Source of the DNA: Candidatus Heimdallarchaeota archaeon
Lineage (GTDB): Archaea; Asgardarchaeota; Heimdallarchaeia; Heimdallarchaeales; Kariarchaeaceae
Assembly: GCA_026702845.1 (NCBI GenBank)
Contig: JADCLS010000017.1
Coordinates: 75,435-139,434 of the forward strand
Length of the DNA stretch: 64,000 nucleotides
Reading direction: 5' to 3'
Below, piece by piece: positions 62,434-64,000 of the stretch (position 1 is the stretch's first letter; every line of letters starts with the position of its first letter). The translations under genes were made by a program, and so were the position numbers. The notes under the pieces were generated by a model that saw only the letters and a list, made by a program, of their open reading frames with translations, did no database searches and was not told the origin of the DNA.

Positions 62434-62559
62434 TATTAACTATACTACCTAATCATATATCTTTTTTGTGGAAAGAGTGATCGTATGTTTTTTTTTTGAT
62501 AATCAGTGTTGATTAAGAAGATGTAGAATTAAACCTCACTAATTCTATAAAGAGGAGGT

Positions 62560-62844
62560 TTATTTTTTAAATGCAATATACCAAGGTCTGATGACGACAT
62601 CAAATACCTTGTTGATAATGGCAGGATCCTGATCAACTATTGCCTGTGCCTCATCTATGGAATCCACTTCCAGTACTGACTGGCCACCAGAAGCATCATC
62701 AAAAGGGCCTCCTAACACGAGTTTCCCCTCCTTGTGCAACTGTGCCATGAAATTACCATGAGCCATTAAGTCTTGTTTATCCCAATTCTCATTTTCATTC
62801 CAGTTCTCCCCTCGAGAATAAATAAGAGTGTAATATTTCTTCAT
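62560..62844 (-). CDS. YCII-related domain protein
   Basis: 94 residues. The YCII pattern is visible: 'YYTLIYSRGENW', LMAHGNFMAQLHKEGKLVLGGPFDD, then LEVDSIDEAQAIVDQDPA and VFDVVIRPW at the end. The acidic/His pair in the middle is conserved. Small ferredoxin-like fold protein of uncertain function. No operon partner clearly associated. Confidence 0.85.
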   Translation of the reverse strand: MKKYYTLIYSRGENWNENENWDKQDLMAHGNFMAQLHKEGKLVLGGPFDDASGGQSVLEVDSIDEAQAIVDQDPAIINKVFDVVIRPWYIAFKK

Positions 62845-62855
62845 ATAATTTAGTT

Positions 62856-63734
62856 TTATTTATTACTTAAATTATTTTTGCTGGATGAGAATTTTGACTT
62901 CTTGATAATTGCTAATAAGGCAAGGATCATGATTGACAAACTTGGATAGGGTAATTCTTCAATTGGGTTTGGTGGCCCTGTAATGTCTGATTCACCCTCA
63001 CTTTCAGTAGTTGAACTGATAGATCGTGTTGAAGTGGTAGGTTTGCTAGAAGATGAAGTAGCTGGCTCTATATCACATGAGGAAACAGCAGAATCTCCTG
63101 TATCAATCCTTTCTTCGGTATCCATAGAGAAATCATCAAAACAAGCTTGACTACGATAAGCAATAGGGCCTGCCATCATAAATTCGAAGAATATCAATCT
63201 TGTTGCTGTAAAATCACTATATGCTCCACCACTCTTTGAAAGGGCATATTTGTAATCGTCTGCTATGTTTCGAGAAAAATATGACCAATCACCTGTTGGA
63301 AATGGAGTTTTGAAGAAATAGAGGATATTATCCCATCCTTCTATGTTAGTTCCATATTTAAGACCCATCCAATTACCTTGTGCATCCTCAAAGAGTACAT
63401 TGAGCTCAGCTGCATTGAGTTTATTGTACACAAAAAAGGAGAAGAAAAGATCTGTAGATCCATCAAAATTGTAATTTATGCTATTGGAATGAATGTATAC
63501 TGATCCCCCATTACTCCTGAAATTTAACCACAATCCCCTAATCCCATAGTATGCAGCATTTGTGTCAGTTCTCGCCTCAATACTATTCTTGCCATTGTTT
63601 TCAATATCAAGAAATCCATTTTCTAAGATAGATCCTGAAAATTCAAAGCTCATATAATAGATATTGTTGGCTGAGGATGTCTGTACCGCTATCAAGAAAA
63701 CAAGGAAAAAAATAAATACATTCCTCTTATCCAT
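62856..63734 (-). CDS. Secreted protein with Ser/Thr-rich stalk and C-terminal anchor
   Basis: 292 residues from the ATG at 63734 (TTG at 63761 in frame is less likely). Signal peptide at 1-23 (FIFFLVFLIAVQTSSA). Beta-rich concanavalin-like body from about 25 to 215 with FSFEFSG-like segments. Ser/Thr-rich stalk at about 225-255, then a short TM at about 265-280 and KKSKF. The same stalk/TM/basic-tail layout as the SBBP protein at 11193. Ligand unknown. Confidence 0.6.
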   Translation of the reverse strand: MDKRNVFIFFLVFLIAVQTSSANNIYYMSFEFSGSILENGFLDIENNGKNSIEARTDTNAAYYGIRGLWLNFRSNGGSVYIHSNSINYNFDGSTDLFFSFFVYNKLNAAELNVLFEDAQGNWMGLKYGTNIEGWDNILYFFKTPFPTGDWSYFSRNIADDYKYALSKSGGAYSDFTATRLIFFEFMMAGPIAYRSQACFDDFSMDTEERIDTGDSAVSSCDIEPATSSSSKPTTSTRSISSTTESEGESDITGPPNPIEELPYPSLSIMILALLAIIKKSKFSSSKNNLSNK

Positions 63735-64000
63735 AAATAAGCTACTGGAGTAATTAATCAAAAAGATTTCTATCCGATGGTGGGTAATAGAATATTACAA
63801 TGATTTCATTGATTATTATTGGAAGGATTAAGTTTAATTGATGACCTAGTGACCTGAGGAAAATATTGATAATTTTATCTCCATAACAAAAGTGCTAGTT
63901 CATAAATTCATTCCTCATTGTGTCAAAAATGCTTTCGCACTTAAATCCAGCTCAAAATCTTTCTCCTAAACCTTTTTATGGTTCGTTTTGGTGAGATTGG
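63735..64000. other. Right-edge intergenic region
   Basis: 266 bases without a recognisable gene. TATA-like AT-rich stretches precede the secreted protein gene on the minus strand; nothing else stands out. A gene may begin beyond the window. Confidence 0.3.

Noticed and set aside
62488..62497. Run of ten T considered as a terminator
   Set aside because: No plus-strand gene ends before it; on the minus strand it is poly-A.

Overview
The window reads as the chromosome of an AT-rich archaeon, most plausibly an Asgard archaeon of the Heimdall/Loki kind; this placement is an inference. Supporting it: TATA-like boxes about 22-30 bases before many first-gene start codons (leaderless style), Shine-Dalgarno motifs mainly inside operons, archaeal-type operon fragments, a leucine-rich-repeat/small-GTPase fusion, several proteins ending in a longin/roadblock-like domain, a zinc-ribbon Yip1-type membrane protein, and many bacterial-type genes (hybrid histidine kinase, Ada/Ogt, Tag, TetR, MarR/GbsR, chemoreceptor). 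About 57 protein genes fill the window on both strands. No rRNA, tRNA, CRISPR array or intact insertion sequence was seen.

Layout. 1-14 kb: the end of a nucleotidyltransferase, small membrane proteins, DNA glycosylase Tag, a methyltransferase-like protein, two TPR proteins with a common C-terminal sensor-like domain flanking a phosphoglucose isomerase, a DUF2461 protein, an SBBP-repeat surface protein and a CoA-transferase-family protein. 14-26 kb: an SRPBCC protein, an ABC-2 exporter pair, a hybrid histidine kinase, a zinc-ribbon/Yip1 protein with a Gln/Gly/Tyr/Pro repeat, and a four-gene operon of two ABC-2 exporters. 25.5-33 kb: a 7TM protein with the sensor-like domain, a nitrilase-family amidase, a large membrane protein, a split Ada/Ogt alkylation-repair operon, Hsp20, and a leucine-rich-repeat protein.

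33-37.3 kb is the most system-like region: a TetR repressor with a perfect palindromic operator in its own promoter, a MacB/LolCDE-type permease and ATPase, and two tandem paralogs that join an FMN-binding split barrel to a degenerate phosphohistidine (PEP-utiliser) swivelling domain. 37-47 kb: small membrane proteins, a secreted WD40/beta-lactamase-like fusion divergent from a winged-helix regulator with several palindromes between them, a longin-like protein, an AstE/AspA-like deacylase, an alpha/beta hydrolase, an APH-type kinase and the LRR-GTPase. 47-53 kb: a large membrane-anchored glycoside-hydrolase-like protein divergent from a heparinase-like polysaccharide-degrading protein and a partner membrane protein. 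53-64 kb: a methyltransferase, a chemoreceptor-like protein, a three-gene ABC-2 exporter divergent from a GbsR/MarR regulator, a PHP hydrolase, a GNAT acetyltransferase, an XRE/DUF2178-like pair, DinB and YCII-family proteins and a secreted anchored protein.

Several start codons were moved from the longest-ORF position on the basis of TATA spacing or Shine-Dalgarno motifs; each case is explained in its entry. All functional calls come from reading the sequence, without database searches.
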